Assembly: GCF_000708045.1 (NCBI RefSeq)
Contig: NZ_ANIE01000004.1
Span: 62,001-126,000, forward strand
Reading direction: 5' to 3'
Source: Marinobacter nitratireducens
GTDB taxonomy: Bacteria > Pseudomonadota > Gammaproteobacteria > Pseudomonadales > Oleiphilaceae
DNA: 64,000 nucleotides
Of the stretch, positions 42,702 through 52,433 are shown piece by piece; position 1 is the stretch's first letter, and each line of letters opens with the position of its first letter. The notes below the pieces were generated by a model, which saw only the letters and a program-made list of their open reading frames with translations, searched no databases and had not been told where the DNA came from. Position numbers and translations under genes: made by a program.

Positions 42702-43955
42702 TCAGAACGTCCAGCCGAGGCTGGCGGAGGCGCCCACCTGATACATTTCCAGGGTGATGGTCTGATCCTGCGCCAGCGGGTTGTCGCCTGAGACTTCCTT
42801 GGCGGGGGAATAGAACACCATGCCGGACAGTGCCAGGGTGTCAGTGAACTGGTGCGTGAAGCCACCGGTGAAGTGCCATTCCTGAACACCCGGTGCCAGG
42901 ATGTTGAACAACACATCCTCATCCGAAATCGGGTTTTCCCCGTAACTCACGCCCGCACGCCAGGCGTGTTCCGGTGTTTGCTGCCATTGCCAACCCAACT
43001 TGTAGATGGTCATGTCATCCCAGCCGAAACCGGCGCCATCATAGTTGCCGAGTTGGGCAGTCTGAAGGTTTGGTAGCAGCGGATTGCCAACACTGTTGAT
43101 CTCGCTGTAGCGGATATGCTGAACATCGAACACGATCCAGTGGTTTTCGATACCGGACCAGGCGATGCCGGCGTTGAACATCTGGGGGATGTCAAAGTCG
43201 CCCTGTTCCGCAAACAGGCCGCGGTATTTGTCGAACTCGTTCATTTTGAGGATATTGCGCCAGCTGACGCCGCCTCTGAGCGTATCGGTAATTTCGCCCT
43301 GCCAACCGATCTGGTAGCCGTAGCCCCAGGCATCGTCAGTACCGTTGTTGGATACGGCATCAGGTGCCGATGAAAAGGCGCTGAAGCCCTGAAGACCCTT
43401 GGCTTCAAAACGCTGGTAAGCGATCACCGGAGAGAGTCCGAAGGCCTGGTTATCAGTGAATTCCCAGGACCATGTCGGAGCGATGAATACCTGCTCCAGG
43501 TTGACGCCGGTACGGCCGCCGTAAAAGGGACCACCGTTGCCACCGGGATAATCGGTATTCATGCCTCCGTTGGCGAACACGGAGACACCGAAGGCGGTGG
43601 TGTCCGAGAGCTCGGTATTGAATCCGAAGTGAGGGATCACAAACCCGTCGCGGCTGCTCTTATAGGTGCCCGGTTGCAGCGGAAACATGTCGCCGGGTGC
43701 CGGGTTGCCTTCCACCGTGTACTTGCGACGTGGAGAAAACACTTCGACACCGCCGTCTACGCGGTTGCCAATAAAGGCCATACCGGCCGGGTTGGTTGCA
43801 GCGGCGATGCTGTCCTGGGACAGCGCCGAACCTGCGCCTGCCATACCTTTACTGATGGTGCCGTATCCATGGCTGAAATATCCGTTGGTCGCCAGGGCCG
43901 CAGTCGGTGCCAGCGCAGTGGCGGCAGCGATGGCCAGGGGAAGCGTCAAACGCAT
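42702..43955 (-). CDS. OmpP1/FadL-family outer-membrane transport protein
   Basis: This 417-residue barrel protein has a signal peptide of about 22 residues (cleavage near ALA/TNG). The N-terminal hatch begins NGYFSHGYGTISKGMAGAGSALSQD and includes AAATNPAGMAF, the FadL hallmark. The C-terminus ends in Phe. FadL-type porins move long-chain fatty acids or other hydrophobic compounds across the outer membrane. In Marinobacter this fits hydrocarbon and lipid use. It is a single gene, divergent from the BrkB-type gene. Confidence 0.9.
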   Translation of the reverse strand: MRLTLPLAIAAATALAPTAALATNGYFSHGYGTISKGMAGAGSALSQDSIAAATNPAGMAFIGNRVDGGVEVFSPRRKYTVEGNPAPGDMFPLQPGTYKSSRDGFVIPHFGFNTELSDTTAFGVSVFANGGMNTDYPGGNGGPFYGGRTGVNLEQVFIAPTWSWEFTDNQAFGLSPVIAYQRFEAKGLQGFSAFSSAPDAVSNNGTDDAWGYGYQIGWQGEITDTLRGGVSWRNILKMNEFDKYRGLFAEQGDFDIPQMFNAGIAWSGIENHWIVFDVQHIRYSEINSVGNPLLPNLQTAQLGNYDGAGFGWDDMTIYKLGWQWQQTPEHAWRAGVSYGENPISDEDVLFNILAPGVQEWHFTGGFTHQFTDTLALSGMVFYSPAKEVSGDNPLAQDQTITLEMYQVGASASLGWTF

Positions 43956-44153
43956 AATTGAACACCTGTGAGTAAAGTGGGTCGTTTACGTGGTGGGCCT
44001 TTATACGTTATTTGGGTTATAAAAAGAAGTCACAAAAGTTGATATGGTTATAATGTCAGATTGGGCCTCGCAAAAAAATCCCAATCAGCCATACTCTGTT
44101 TGCCGGGTATCTGGCTGATAATCTGTATAAAAGACTGATAAACAGGATGTTGA

Positions 44154-45512
44154 GTGGCTTCTTCCCAACTGAAAGAACGACTTCAAAGTGCAGAAGACTG
44201 GATTCTCTCCAACCAGAATCCACCGTCGAGCTGGCCGTGGACATGGCTCTATAAAGTAGGGCGGACCGCCTACGCTCTGGTTCGTGATGTAATCAGCGGC
44301 CAACTGACCCTGCACGCCATGAGTCTGGTGTACACAACGTTGTTGAGTATCGTGCCTTTGTTGGCACTCAGCTTCTCAGTGCTCAAAGCGCTGGGTGTGC
44401 ATCAACGCATGGAACCTTTCCTGTTCCAGTTCTTTCAGCCAATGGGGCCCCAGGGCATTGAGCTGGCCGAAAAGATTCTGGGTTTTGTCGATAACATGAA
44501 GGTTGGAGTGCTTGGGTCAGTTGGCCTGGCACTACTGGTCTATACGGTGGTTTCACTGCTCCAGAAGATCGAGCGGTCCTTCAACATGATCTGGCGTGTG
44601 CCTGACATGCGATCCATGGCTCAGCGGTTCAGCAATTACCTGAGTGTGATCATGGTTGGCCCCCTGCTGATGGTCTCGGCCATTGGTGTAAGCGCCACCA
44701 TCTTTTCTTCAACGATGGTTCAGACCCTGCTCGAAATTGAGCCTTTTGGTTCGCTGATCCTGGTGATTAGTCGTTTTACACCGTTTTTTCTGGTGGTTGG
44801 TGCATTCACGTTTGTTTACATCTTTATGCCAAACACCCGGGTCAAGCTTCGGTATGCTTTTATAGGGGGGCTGGTTGCCGGTGTATCCTGGCAGGCAGGA
44901 GGCATGCTGTTTGCCTCGTTCGTCGCGGGTTCTGCCAAGTACGCGGCGATCTACTCAAGCTTTGCCATCGGTATCATCCTGCTCATCTGGACCTACCTGA
45001 ACTGGATGATCCTGCTGCTAGGCGCCAGCCTGGCTTTCTACCTGCAAAATCCCGGATCGGTGGCCAAACGTCGTCAGGTGCAGCTGGCGCCGGAGTTGCA
45101 GGAAAAAGTGGCTGTGGCGCTGATGTGGATGGTGGCGAAGCCATTTCACGACGGCGATCCGGCACCCCAACAGGAAGTGCTTGAGCATCAGATGAGGGTT
45201 CCCGGTGAAGTCACCCGTGGCGTCAGCGACAAACTGATTCGAGCGGGCCTGCTGACCCTGGCCGGGCGCAATGGCGACGAGCTGGTGCCGGGGCGCACGC
45301 TCGAACACATCAGTGTTGAGGATGTTCTGCAAGTCGTGCGCCGAGATGATGATCGCATCGTGAATCGCTTGCCGGCTCTCGTTCCGATGGAGCGGCTATG
45401 GAGTTCCCATCAGGATCGGAAGGCTTCGTTCGCCGAACTGCTTCGAAATCCGGATGCATCATCCAGGCAAAGCCCGGAAACGGAACGGAACGCTCACTCC
45501 ACCGATGACTGA
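44154..45512 (+). CDS. YihY/BrkB-family inner-membrane protein (UPF0761)
   Basis: This is a 452-residue protein with six membrane helices in the first 300 residues and a soluble C-terminal part with a winged-helix-like region. Family marks are HAMSLVYTTLLSIVPLLAL and ERSFNMIWRV. It was once wrongly called RNase BN; its function is unknown, possibly lipid or complement-resistance related. The start is GTG 44154 after AGGA. The stop overlaps the convergent HDOD gene by 19 bases. Confidence 0.88.
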   Translation: MASSQLKERLQSAEDWILSNQNPPSSWPWTWLYKVGRTAYALVRDVISGQLTLHAMSLVYTTLLSIVPLLALSFSVLKALGVHQRMEPFLFQFFQPMGPQGIELAEKILGFVDNMKVGVLGSVGLALLVYTVVSLLQKIERSFNMIWRVPDMRSMAQRFSNYLSVIMVGPLLMVSAIGVSATIFSSTMVQTLLEIEPFGSLILVISRFTPFFLVVGAFTFVYIFMPNTRVKLRYAFIGGLVAGVSWQAGGMLFASFVAGSAKYAAIYSSFAIGIILLIWTYLNWMILLLGASLAFYLQNPGSVAKRRQVQLAPELQEKVAVALMWMVAKPFHDGDPAPQQEVLEHQMRVPGEVTRGVSDKLIRAGLLTLAGRNGDELVPGRTLEHISVEDVLQVVRRDDDRIVNRLPALVPMERLWSSHQDRKASFAELLRNPDASSRQSPETERNAHSTDD

Positions 45513-46537
45513 GTGTGGTTCTGGAGCATGCTTTTGATCAGAGCATGGATGCCAGATATCTGGTCCGGTGATAGCTGTACGATCCGGCCCAGGTCTTCTT
45601 CGCTCAGATTTCTTTGACGTGCCTGCCTAAGCACTTCCCGGGTGCCAATAACCATCCCGTCAGCCAGTGGCGTGTGCGGCTTCCCGGGAATGGGGCGCTC
45701 GGCAGTCATCAGAAGCGCATGGTAGCTCGGCGGCAGGTTCCATTCGTTGGCGAGGAGTTGGCACACCATCCACTGATAGCGGGCCAGCGCATGGCGAATC
45801 AGAGCCGGGCTGGGCGGTGGGCTATCAGGCAGAACCTTGCAGATACGTTGCAGTTCCCGGTAAACCGTGAGGTAACCAAGTGCCGGTAACAGCCCCACCA
45901 TGAAAAGCGGGCTGGTGTCTGCACCCCGCAGTCGGCCAACCTGTTCCGAGGCCCTGGCGCAGGCCAGCCCCCAGCGCCAAACGCGCTGTGCGAACAAAGC
46001 TTCCCGGCTATTACGGGCAGCCATCATCGGCCGCATGATGGCTGCTGAGATGACGTTGCGGATGCCATTCACTCCCAGCATGAATACCGCCTGGTCGACA
46101 GACTCGATGGTATGCTCGCTGGTGCGGAAATAGGGGCTGTTGGCAACCTGGAGAAGTTGATCGGTGAGGGCTGGATCCCGAAGAATGATGTCCGTCAGTT
46201 CTTGCCTTTCCGTCGCCTCATCCGAGAGCGCTCGCATCAGCATCGGCAGGCTGAGGGGCTGCCGTGGTAATTCCTCCATGTGCTGGCTGGTTAGCCGCTC
46301 AAGCAGCTCTCCCAGGGTTACCGCGGCCGAGTTCAGATTGTTTCTCAGCTCTGTGGGTTCGGCATCGAGCAACCAGCAGAACAGGTGCTCTTCCAGTTGA
46401 TGGGCAAGCTGTAAGTTGCTTTCCTGGCCGGCCTCAGGTGGGTGTTGTGCCGGATTGAACAGCCTTGCTTCGGAGGTCGAGGGCTCCGGTGCCTTGCTGG
46501 AAAATAGACCTGAAATCCAGGAGAAAAAGCCTGGCAT
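45494..46537 (-). CDS. HDOD-domain protein
   Basis: This is a cytoplasmic protein of 347 residues. The N-terminal 90 residues are a variable helical region, and the HDOD domain follows at about 95-290 (ILRDPALTDQLLQVANSPYF, QAVFMLGVNGIRNVIS). HDOD proteins are signalling factors related to HD phosphohydrolases but usually lack the catalytic His-Asp pair. The target pathway is unknown. ATG 46537 follows GGAGG at a good distance. It is a single gene. Confidence 0.88.
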   Translation of the reverse strand: MPGFFSWISGLFSSKAPEPSTSEARLFNPAQHPPEAGQESNLQLAHQLEEHLFCWLLDAEPTELRNNLNSAAVTLGELLERLTSQHMEELPRQPLSLPMLMRALSDEATERQELTDIILRDPALTDQLLQVANSPYFRTSEHTIESVDQAVFMLGVNGIRNVISAAIMRPMMAARNSREALFAQRVWRWGLACARASEQVGRLRGADTSPLFMVGLLPALGYLTVYRELQRICKVLPDSPPPSPALIRHALARYQWMVCQLLANEWNLPPSYHALLMTAERPIPGKPHTPLADGMVIGTREVLRQARQRNLSEEDLGRIVQLSPDQISGIHALIKSMLQNHTQSSVE

Positions 46538-46644
46538 CCATTGCCTCCGGGCTAATCAATCATCAAAAATGCATCCAATTCAGCGCAGTATAGTAGGTGG
46601 CTACCCTGTTGCCCAGATGCAGGTCGATTGATTACCGCTATGGC

Positions 46645-47874
46645 TCAGGTCAATGTCTGCCCGAAAACCAGAATGAGCTGGCCAACACCGGCCGCCATAC
46701 CCAGGAAAGCGCCCACCAGAATCAGTTTGATCTCATCTTCCTGGAAGCAGGGTCTGAGCAGATCCTGGAACTCCTCGGATGACAGGGCGACCATTCGCTC
46801 CACCATAATGGATTCCACTGCCTGGGCGCGGTCCTTCTCAAACATTGGGTTGTCGAAAGAGGTTTGTGAGATTTCAATCGCCTTTTCGCCAACCTGATTT
46901 TTCAGGGTGGCAAACCCGGTCGGGCCAAAGGCCATCTGGGTCAGGGCCTTGGCCATGCCTGTGGTTTCGTCTACCAGGGGTTTGATGTGTTTCTTGACCA
47001 TGTTGCGGGCCCGATCGCCTTTAGAGCCCTCCATGATCGCGTTAATGATGTTTCCGACGGTCAGGATTTCGTGGGTGACGATGTGGCAAAAGGACTCTGC
47101 AACTTCCGGTTGTCGTTTCAGGAACAGTCCCTGAATCCTGAGCGGCCCTATTTTCTTGGCTTGTAGTGGTCGGAAGATCACGTTCAGGGCAATCCAGTTG
47201 GTCGCGTAGCCGACCAGCAGGCCGAAGAACGGGAGCACCCACCAGCTCTGATAGAAGTACCAGACACCCATCTGGATCAACCCGAACAGAAATCCGAAAT
47301 AGAGGCCGGAGTTCACGATAAACCGGAACTCGACTTCGCCACACTCGAGGAATATACGGTTCAGAAGCCTTTTGTCTTTGGCCAGGCGTTCGATCACCAT
47401 GCCCTTGATGTCCAGCAAGTCTTCGATATTGGCCGAGATATCGTCTACCAGGTTATCGACCAGCTGAGGTGTGGATTTTCGTACCCGTTCGTAGACCATC
47501 TTGCGAGCGGAGGAGGGCAGGTTTTCCCAGAAGGTCGGGTACTCTCGCAGCATCATTTCATCGACATACTCTTCGATCCGGGGGTCGACAGAATGAACGA
47601 GATACGTCGCCAGGACTTTCGGGTCGATCTGCTGAAAAATTTCGTCGACGGTGCCTATTTTCGAGATGGTGGCATCGACGCTGATCGCGGCCATTTTTCG
47701 GGCTTTGGATGGGATGATGCCCTGCCATCCAAGCAGTGGTGGTTTGCCGATAAATTCCAGGGGGTAGAAGGTCATTTTGATGGCGAGCCAGTTGGTGCTC
47801 CAGCCAATCAGGGCAGCAATGACGGGGATGCTGAGGTATTGCCAGAATTCAGGGTTGGTAAACAGGCTTGTCAT
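46645..47874 (-). CDS. DUF445 family membrane protein
   Basis: This is a 409-residue inner-membrane protein with hydrophobic segments near both ends and in the middle. The family features STNWLAIKMTFYP and, later, GYATNWIALNVIFRPLQAKK are present in the duplicated form typical of DUF445/YjiN-like proteins. The function is unknown. The true start is ATG 47874 (MTSLFTNPEFW). The frame is open 43 codons further upstream to 48003, but that part is translated element B and should not be annotated as protein. Confidence 0.86.
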   Translation of the reverse strand: MTSLFTNPEFWQYLSIPVIAALIGWSTNWLAIKMTFYPLEFIGKPPLLGWQGIIPSKARKMAAISVDATISKIGTVDEIFQQIDPKVLATYLVHSVDPRIEEYVDEMMLREYPTFWENLPSSARKMVYERVRKSTPQLVDNLVDDISANIEDLLDIKGMVIERLAKDKRLLNRIFLECGEVEFRFIVNSGLYFGFLFGLIQMGVWYFYQSWWVLPFFGLLVGYATNWIALNVIFRPLQAKKIGPLRIQGLFLKRQPEVAESFCHIVTHEILTVGNIINAIMEGSKGDRARNMVKKHIKPLVDETTGMAKALTQMAFGPTGFATLKNQVGEKAIEISQTSFDNPMFEKDRAQAVESIMVERMVALSSEEFQDLLRPCFQEDEIKLILVGAFLGMAAGVGQLILVFGQTLT

Positions 47875-47917
47875 CTGGTACTCGCGCTTTGTCGTTTTTT
47901 TGTTGGTCCTGGAGTTT

Positions 47918-48033
47918 GCGAGCCTTGGGATACTGTTTTCGAAAACTCGCTCCTGGCGGCACATCCCTGTGGCGCTTGAGCTTCGCCATCCATGGCTTCG
48001 CACAGTTTTCGAAAACAGTATCCCAAGGCTCGC
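47918..48033. repeat. Structured dispersed element, copy B (long arms, conserved interior)
   Basis: The 30-base left arm (47918-47947) is perfectly complementary to the right arm (48004-48033). The arms include TTTTCGAAAA, itself a palindrome. The 56-base interior holds GCGGCACATCCCTGTGGCGC, then CTTGAGC, then GCCATCCATGGC: two hairpins with TCC tips as in copies A and C. It lies in the gap between the DUF445 gene and the end of rsmE. Confidence 0.78.
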
Positions 48034-48151
48034 TCCTGACTAGGGTGTTGCCTTTCCAAAGATTTTTATTAAAACCGGATAATGTTTGCAGGGCCGTGTT
48101 CTGTCAATGACTGACACGCCGCCAAACTCCGGCGTCACGGTCGCTGACCTT

Positions 48152-48886
48152 TCAGCGGCCTATGTCGCCCCACAACCACTGGCATAATGCGATAGACGCA
48201 ACAGGTGCGGTTTCGGTTCGCAACACCCGGGGGCCTAGTGCGACCGGGAGGAAGCCTTCGTTCTCGGCAAGAACGATTTCATCGGCGGTTAAGCCGCCCT
48301 CAGGGCCGATCATCAATGCGACTCGCTTGGGTGTGTCCATGGACTTCAGGGACTGTTCCGTGCGGTGGTGGAGGACCAGTCGGAGATCGCAGTCGCGGCT
48401 GTGGTCGAGCCATTGGGCAATGGTCATCACCGGGAGTATGTCGGGAACCCTGGCCCGGCCGCACTGTTCGGCCGCGCTGATGGCAACCGATTGCCAGTGG
48501 CGCAGGCGTTTGTCTTCCCGGTCGCCTTTGAGCCTGACGTCGCAGCGCTCGGTGCTCAATGGAACGATGCGGGTGGCGCCCATTTCCACGGCTTTCTGGA
48601 CGGCGTAATCCATCCGGTCGCCCTTGGAGAGTGTCTGGCCGAGGACGATTTCAAGATTGGACTCGGTGTGATTGGGCTCCGGGGTACCCACCATCACTTC
48701 GACGTTCTTTTTGCCCGCTGTGGTGATGGTGGCGGGGTAATCCTGGCCATCGCCATTGAACAGCCGCAGTTCCTGGCCTGGCTGCATGCGCAATACCCGT
48801 CCGACGTGCTGGGCGGCGTTCTCATCCAGTGCTGCGGTGCAGCCTTCCGCAAGTGGTGAGTCGGTGTAGATTCTGGGTATGCGCAT
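48152..48886 (-). CDS. rsmE: 16S rRNA m3U1498 methyltransferase RsmE
   Basis: This SPOUT-class methyltransferase of 244 residues modifies U1498 of 16S rRNA with SAM. The conserved end MIGPEGGLTADE, then LGPRVLRTETA, is the SAM-binding knot of RsmE. The N-terminal PUA-like domain carries AQHVGRVLRMQPGQEL. The ATG is at 48886. It is 15 bases after bioA and probably cotranscribed with it. Confidence 0.94.
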   Translation of the reverse strand: MRIPRIYTDSPLAEGCTAALDENAAQHVGRVLRMQPGQELRLFNGDGQDYPATITTAGKKNVEVMVGTPEPNHTESNLEIVLGQTLSKGDRMDYAVQKAVEMGATRIVPLSTERCDVRLKGDREDKRLRHWQSVAISAAEQCGRARVPDILPVMTIAQWLDHSRDCDLRLVLHHRTEQSLKSMDTPKRVALMIGPEGGLTADEIVLAENEGFLPVALGPRVLRTETAPVASIALCQWLWGDIGR

Positions 48887-48901
48887 GCATGGTTACCTTA
48901 T

Positions 48902-50251
48902 TCAGTCCCGAACGGCAATCTCGATGCCCTCCGTTGCCACCTGACCAAGGTGGCGGATCTGTTCTTCGGTGATGACGTAGGGCGGCATGAAGTAAACCAC
49001 ATTACCCAGGGGGCGAAGCAAGGACTCTCGCGTCAATGCGTGCTGGTAGACCCGGATGCCGCGACGCTCCTGCCAGGGGAACGGGGTCTTGCTGGCTTTG
49101 TCTTTGACCATTTCCACCGCCATGGTCATGCCGTGCTGGCGGATGTCGCCCACATTCGGATGGTCTTTCAGGTGGGCGACTGATTCCGCCATGCATGCGG
49201 AAAGCCTGCGGTTGTTTTCGATGACGTTGTCGTCCCGGAAGATGTCCAGGGTCGCCAGGGCCACGGCACAGCCAATCGGGTTGCCGGTGTAGCTGTGGGA
49301 GTGCAGGAAGGCTCTGAGCGTCTCGTAATCGTCATAGAACGCGTTGTAGACGTCGTCGGTGGTCAGGACCACGGAGAGCGGCAGGTAGCCCGCTGTCAGC
49401 CCCTTGGAGAGACACATGAAATCCGGGGTGATGCCGGACTGTTCGCAGGCAAACAGGGTGCCTGTACGACCAAAACCAACCGCAATTTCGTCGGCGATCA
49501 GGTGCACGCCATAGCGATTACAGGCTTCCCGCAGTTTGGTGTGGTAAATGGGATGGTGCATGCGCATGCCGCCGGCGCACTGGATCAGTGGCTCCACCAC
49601 CACGGCGCAGATTTCGTCGTGTTTTTCCGCCAGGAGTTTATCCATGGCCTCGAACTGGCGAAGGGCGTATTCCTCGTCGCTTTCTCCGGCTTCCTTGTTG
49701 AAGGCATCCGGAGAGGGCGCGGTCAGGACTTCCATCAGCAGGGGCTGGTAAGTGTCCTTGTAAAGGGCCACATCACCCAGGGCCAGGGCACCCAGTGTTT
49801 CTCCGTGGTAGCTGTTGGACAGGTTGACGAAGTTTTTCTTGCCCGGTTTGCCCTGATTCTTCCAGTAGTGGTAGCTCATCTTCAGCGCAGCTTCGATGGC
49901 CGATGAGCCGTTGTCTGCGTAGAAGCATTTGTTGAGCCCCTCCGGAGTGACCTCGATGAGCCGTTCGGACAGGTTGACCACCGGTTCGTGGCTGAAACCG
50001 GCCAGGATGACGTGTTCCAGCTTACCGATCTGTTCCTGAATGGCGGCGTTGATTCGTGGGTTGGCATGACCAAACAGGTTTACCCACCAGGAGCTCACGG
50101 CATCGATGTAGCGGTTTCCCTCAAAATCCTCAAGCCAGACACCTTCCCCCTTTTGGATGGGGACGAGGGGCAGGGATTCGTGGTCTTTCATCTGGGTGCA
50201 GGGGTGCCACACAGATTTTAGATCGCGAGCGACGAGATCGGCGTTGCGCAT
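48902..50251 (-). CDS. bioA: Adenosylmethionine-8-amino-7-oxononanoate aminotransferase BioA
   Basis: This is a PLP aminotransferase of 449 residues that converts KAPA to DAPA in biotin synthesis with SAM as amino donor. Family features are WHPCTQMKDHE at the N-terminus, the SSWWVN segment, IADEIAVGFGRTG, and the PLP lysine in LSKGLTAGYLP. The start is ATG 50251 with GGAG nearby. A BirA-type operator lies 38 bases upstream, so repression by biotin is expected. The rest of the bio operon is elsewhere, with rsmE downstream instead. Confidence 0.95.
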   Translation of the reverse strand: MRNADLVARDLKSVWHPCTQMKDHESLPLVPIQKGEGVWLEDFEGNRYIDAVSSWWVNLFGHANPRINAAIQEQIGKLEHVILAGFSHEPVVNLSERLIEVTPEGLNKCFYADNGSSAIEAALKMSYHYWKNQGKPGKKNFVNLSNSYHGETLGALALGDVALYKDTYQPLLMEVLTAPSPDAFNKEAGESDEEYALRQFEAMDKLLAEKHDEICAVVVEPLIQCAGGMRMHHPIYHTKLREACNRYGVHLIADEIAVGFGRTGTLFACEQSGITPDFMCLSKGLTAGYLPLSVVLTTDDVYNAFYDDYETLRAFLHSHSYTGNPIGCAVALATLDIFRDDNVIENNRRLSACMAESVAHLKDHPNVGDIRQHGMTMAVEMVKDKASKTPFPWQERRGIRVYQHALTRESLLRPLGNVVYFMPPYVITEEQIRHLGQVATEGIEIAVRD

Positions 50252-50288
50252 GGAGGTCTCCGGTCTGGCTGTCTGAAAAATAGAAGTT

Positions 50289-50324
50289 CGCTGTTAACCA
50301 GTGCGGATATTACAGTTAACAGCG
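50289..50324. promoter_or_regulatory. BirA-type biotin operator upstream of bioA
   Basis: CGCTGTTAAC and GTTAACAGCG are perfect 10-base inverted arms separated by 16 bases. They match the BirA consensus TTGTWAACC-N14-16-GGTTWACAA closely (CTGTTAACC-N14-AGTTAACAG). The position in front of bioA fits a biotin-responsive operator. Confidence 0.75.
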
Positions 50325-50420
50325 CTGCCTGACCACCGTGCCATTCACTGCTGATTGGCGGGCCAATGATGGCAAGCGCCAAGGGCCGCAGAATTCTGGT
50401 TAAACCAACGGAGACCAGTC

Positions 50421-50909
50421 ATGCAACTCGAACAGAAACACGCATATCAGGCGGACCTCGACCGAGTCCTGGGTGCTTTTTTCGACGAACAGCACATCCT
50501 GAAGAAAAACGAGCAGTTGGGTGCCCGGAACGTGCGCGTCACCGAAATATCCCGGGACGATTCCTCCGGCAAGCTGGTGATCGAACGTGAGATGACCACG
50601 TCCATTGAAGTGCCAGGAATGCTCGCCAGTTTCCATCGTGAATGGAATGAGGTACGCCAGGAAGAGCACTGGTTTCGCAAGAGCGACGATGAATGGCACT
50701 GCGAATTCCGGGTGCATATCCACAGCGTTCCGGCGAAGATCAAAGGGATGATGAAACTTCAGGGGCAGGGCGATTCCTGCGTTAACCACGTCACCCTGGA
50801 TGTACGATGTGATGTGCCGTTACTGGGTAAGAAAATTGCCCGTTTCCTGGCAGATGATTCGAACCTCAAGATTGAGCGCGAGTATCAAACCACCTGCCAG
50901 TTGCTTTGA
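50421..50909 (+). CDS. DUF2505 family protein
   Basis: This is a 162-residue soluble protein with the DUF2505 pattern, a SRPBCC/START-like fold that may bind a lipid or other small hydrophobic molecule. The N-terminus QLEQKHAYQADLDRVLGAFFD and the end FLADDSNLKIEREYQTT fit the family. The function is unknown. ATG 50421 is preceded by GGAGA. It is divergent from bioA and convergent with the ABC ATPase gene, with a gap of only four bases. Confidence 0.75.
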   Translation: MQLEQKHAYQADLDRVLGAFFDEQHILKKNEQLGARNVRVTEISRDDSSGKLVIEREMTTSIEVPGMLASFHREWNEVRQEEHWFRKSDDEWHCEFRVHIHSVPAKIKGMMKLQGQGDSCVNHVTLDVRCDVPLLGKKIARFLADDSNLKIEREYQTTCQLL

Positions 50910-50913
50910 GTGC

Positions 50914-51660
50914 TCAGTGCCCAAGCACCCGGGACAGGAACGCCTGGGTTCGCTCGCTTTGCGGGTTGTCGAACACGTCGTCCGGTTTACCCTGTTCCAC
51001 AATCTGGCCTTCGTGGATGTAGATCACCCGGTCGGCCACTTCGCGGGCAAAGCCCATCTCGTGGGTGACGACCATCATGGTCATGCCTTCCTTTGCCAGC
51101 TCGCGCATCACATCCAGCACTTCCCCGATCATTTCCGGGTCCAGCGCTGAGGTGGGCTCATCGAACAACATCAGCCTCGGCTCCATGGCCAGGGCCCGGG
51201 CAATGGCCACGCGCTGTTGCTGACCACCGGATAGCTGGCTCGGGTATTTGTCGGCCTGGTTACCGATACCGACCCTCTCCAGCAAACGCTCTGCCGTGGC
51301 CTTGGCGACGGTTTCAGCGGTGTTCTTCACCTTCATGGGGGCCAGCATGATGTTCTTCTTCACCGTCAGGTGTGGGAAAAGATTGAACTGCTGGAACACC
51401 ATGCCCACTTCCTTGCGGATCTCGTTCAGGTTTTTCTGGTTTCCACCCTTGGGGGCGAGGGCGTGACCATCGACAACGAGGTTGCCGGATTCGTATTCTT
51501 CCAGGCCGTTGACGCAACGGATCAGCGTGGATTTGCCGGAGCCACTGGCGCCGATGATGACCACCACTTCGCCTTTCTCGACGGTGAGGTCGATATCTTT
51601 CAGGACATGCAGTTTGCCGAAGTACTTGTTCATGCCCTTCATTTCAACAATATGAGTCAT
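50914..51660 (-). CDS. Polar amino-acid ABC transporter ATP-binding protein (GlnQ-like)
   Basis: This is a 248-residue ATPase with Walker [10 protein letters not shown], the signature [15 protein letters not shown] and Walker [14 protein letters not shown]. It belongs to the GlnQ/HisP group, which energises uptake of amino acids such as glutamine, glutamate or histidine. ATG 51660 follows AAGGAAAGG; a longer frame to 51702 overlaps the permease gene and is rejected. It is last in the binding protein-permease-ATPase order. Confidence 0.93.
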   Translation of the reverse strand: MTHIVEMKGMNKYFGKLHVLKDIDLTVEKGEVVVIIGASGSGKSTLIRCVNGLEEYESGNLVVDGHALAPKGGNQKNLNEIRKEVGMVFQQFNLFPHLTVKKNIMLAPMKVKNTAETVAKATAERLLERVGIGNQADKYPSQLSGGQQQRVAIARALAMEPRLMLFDEPTSALDPEMIGEVLDVMRELAKEGMTMMVVTHEMGFAREVADRVIYIHEGQIVEQGKPDDVFDNPQSERTQAFLSRVLGH

Positions 51661-51673
51661 GGGTACCTTTCCT

Positions 51674-52345
51674 TCAGACAGAACCAAGGCCGCGGCGCTC
51701 AAGCATACGGAGCATCAGGGACAGTGAGAGGGTGATGGCCAGATAGAGGATGGCGACCACGAAATACACCTCAAACGCGGTGAAGGTATTGGCGATGTAG
51801 ATCTGCCCCTGGCGAACCAGTTCGCCCACGCCGATGACGGAGAACAGGGAGGTGTCCTTGATACTGACAATGGCCTGGTTTCCGAGCGGTGGAATCATGC
51901 GGCGGAATGCCTGAGGCCAGATGATGGACCAGAAAGTTTGTGTTCTGGACAAGCCCAGTGACAGGCCGGCTTCCGTCTGCCCCTTGGCAATGGACTGAAC
52001 ACCGCCTCGGACAACCTCGGAAATATAGGCACCGGAGTTAAGCGCGATGGCGGCAATACCCGCTGTGATGGGGTCGATAGGGCCACCAACCAGATCCGGC
52101 AGGCCGTAAAAGATAAAAAGTACCTGCACCAGGATGGGCGTACCCCGGAATATTTCGATGTAAGCGGTGGCCGGCCAGCGCAGGAACCACTTCTTGTTGA
52201 TGCTCAGCAGGCCAAAGAGGATGCCGAGTGCAAAACCAATCAGCAGGCCGCCGAACGAGATGAGCAGGGTATAGGGAATACCCTTGAGTAGAAAAGGAAT
52301 TGAGTCGATGGCCGATTGCCAGTCGAACTGAAACTGGAATTCCAC
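51674..52345 (-). CDS. Polar amino-acid ABC transporter permease
   Basis: This is a 223-residue HisM/GlnP-type permease with about five membrane helices. The EAA loop is visible as [33 protein letters not shown]. It forms the membrane channel, probably as a homodimer because no second permease gene is present. It has a GTG start at 52345 with GGAG nine bases upstream. Substrate specificity cannot be read. Confidence 0.92.
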   Translation of the reverse strand: MEFQFQFDWQSAIDSIPFLLKGIPYTLLISFGGLLIGFALGILFGLLSINKKWFLRWPATAYIEIFRGTPILVQVLFIFYGLPDLVGGPIDPITAGIAAIALNSGAYISEVVRGGVQSIAKGQTEAGLSLGLSRTQTFWSIIWPQAFRRMIPPLGNQAIVSIKDTSLFSVIGVGELVRQGQIYIANTFTAFEVYFVVAILYLAITLSLSLMLRMLERRGLGSV

Positions 52346-52380
52346 AGTGTGAATCTCCGAAGGGAATGGAAGTCATGAAC

Positions 52381-52402
52381 GGCCGGGGCTTTCACCCCGG
52401 CC
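52381..52402. terminator. Intergenic hairpin in the ABC transporter operon
   Basis: GGCCGGGG pairs with CCCCGGCC around six bases, without a T-run. It lies between the binding-protein gene and the permease gene. Such hairpins usually protect the binding-protein message and reduce expression of the membrane genes. Confidence 0.6.
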
Positions 52403-52433
52403 GGAGAATCTGACCGGGTAAATCCGGTCGTCG

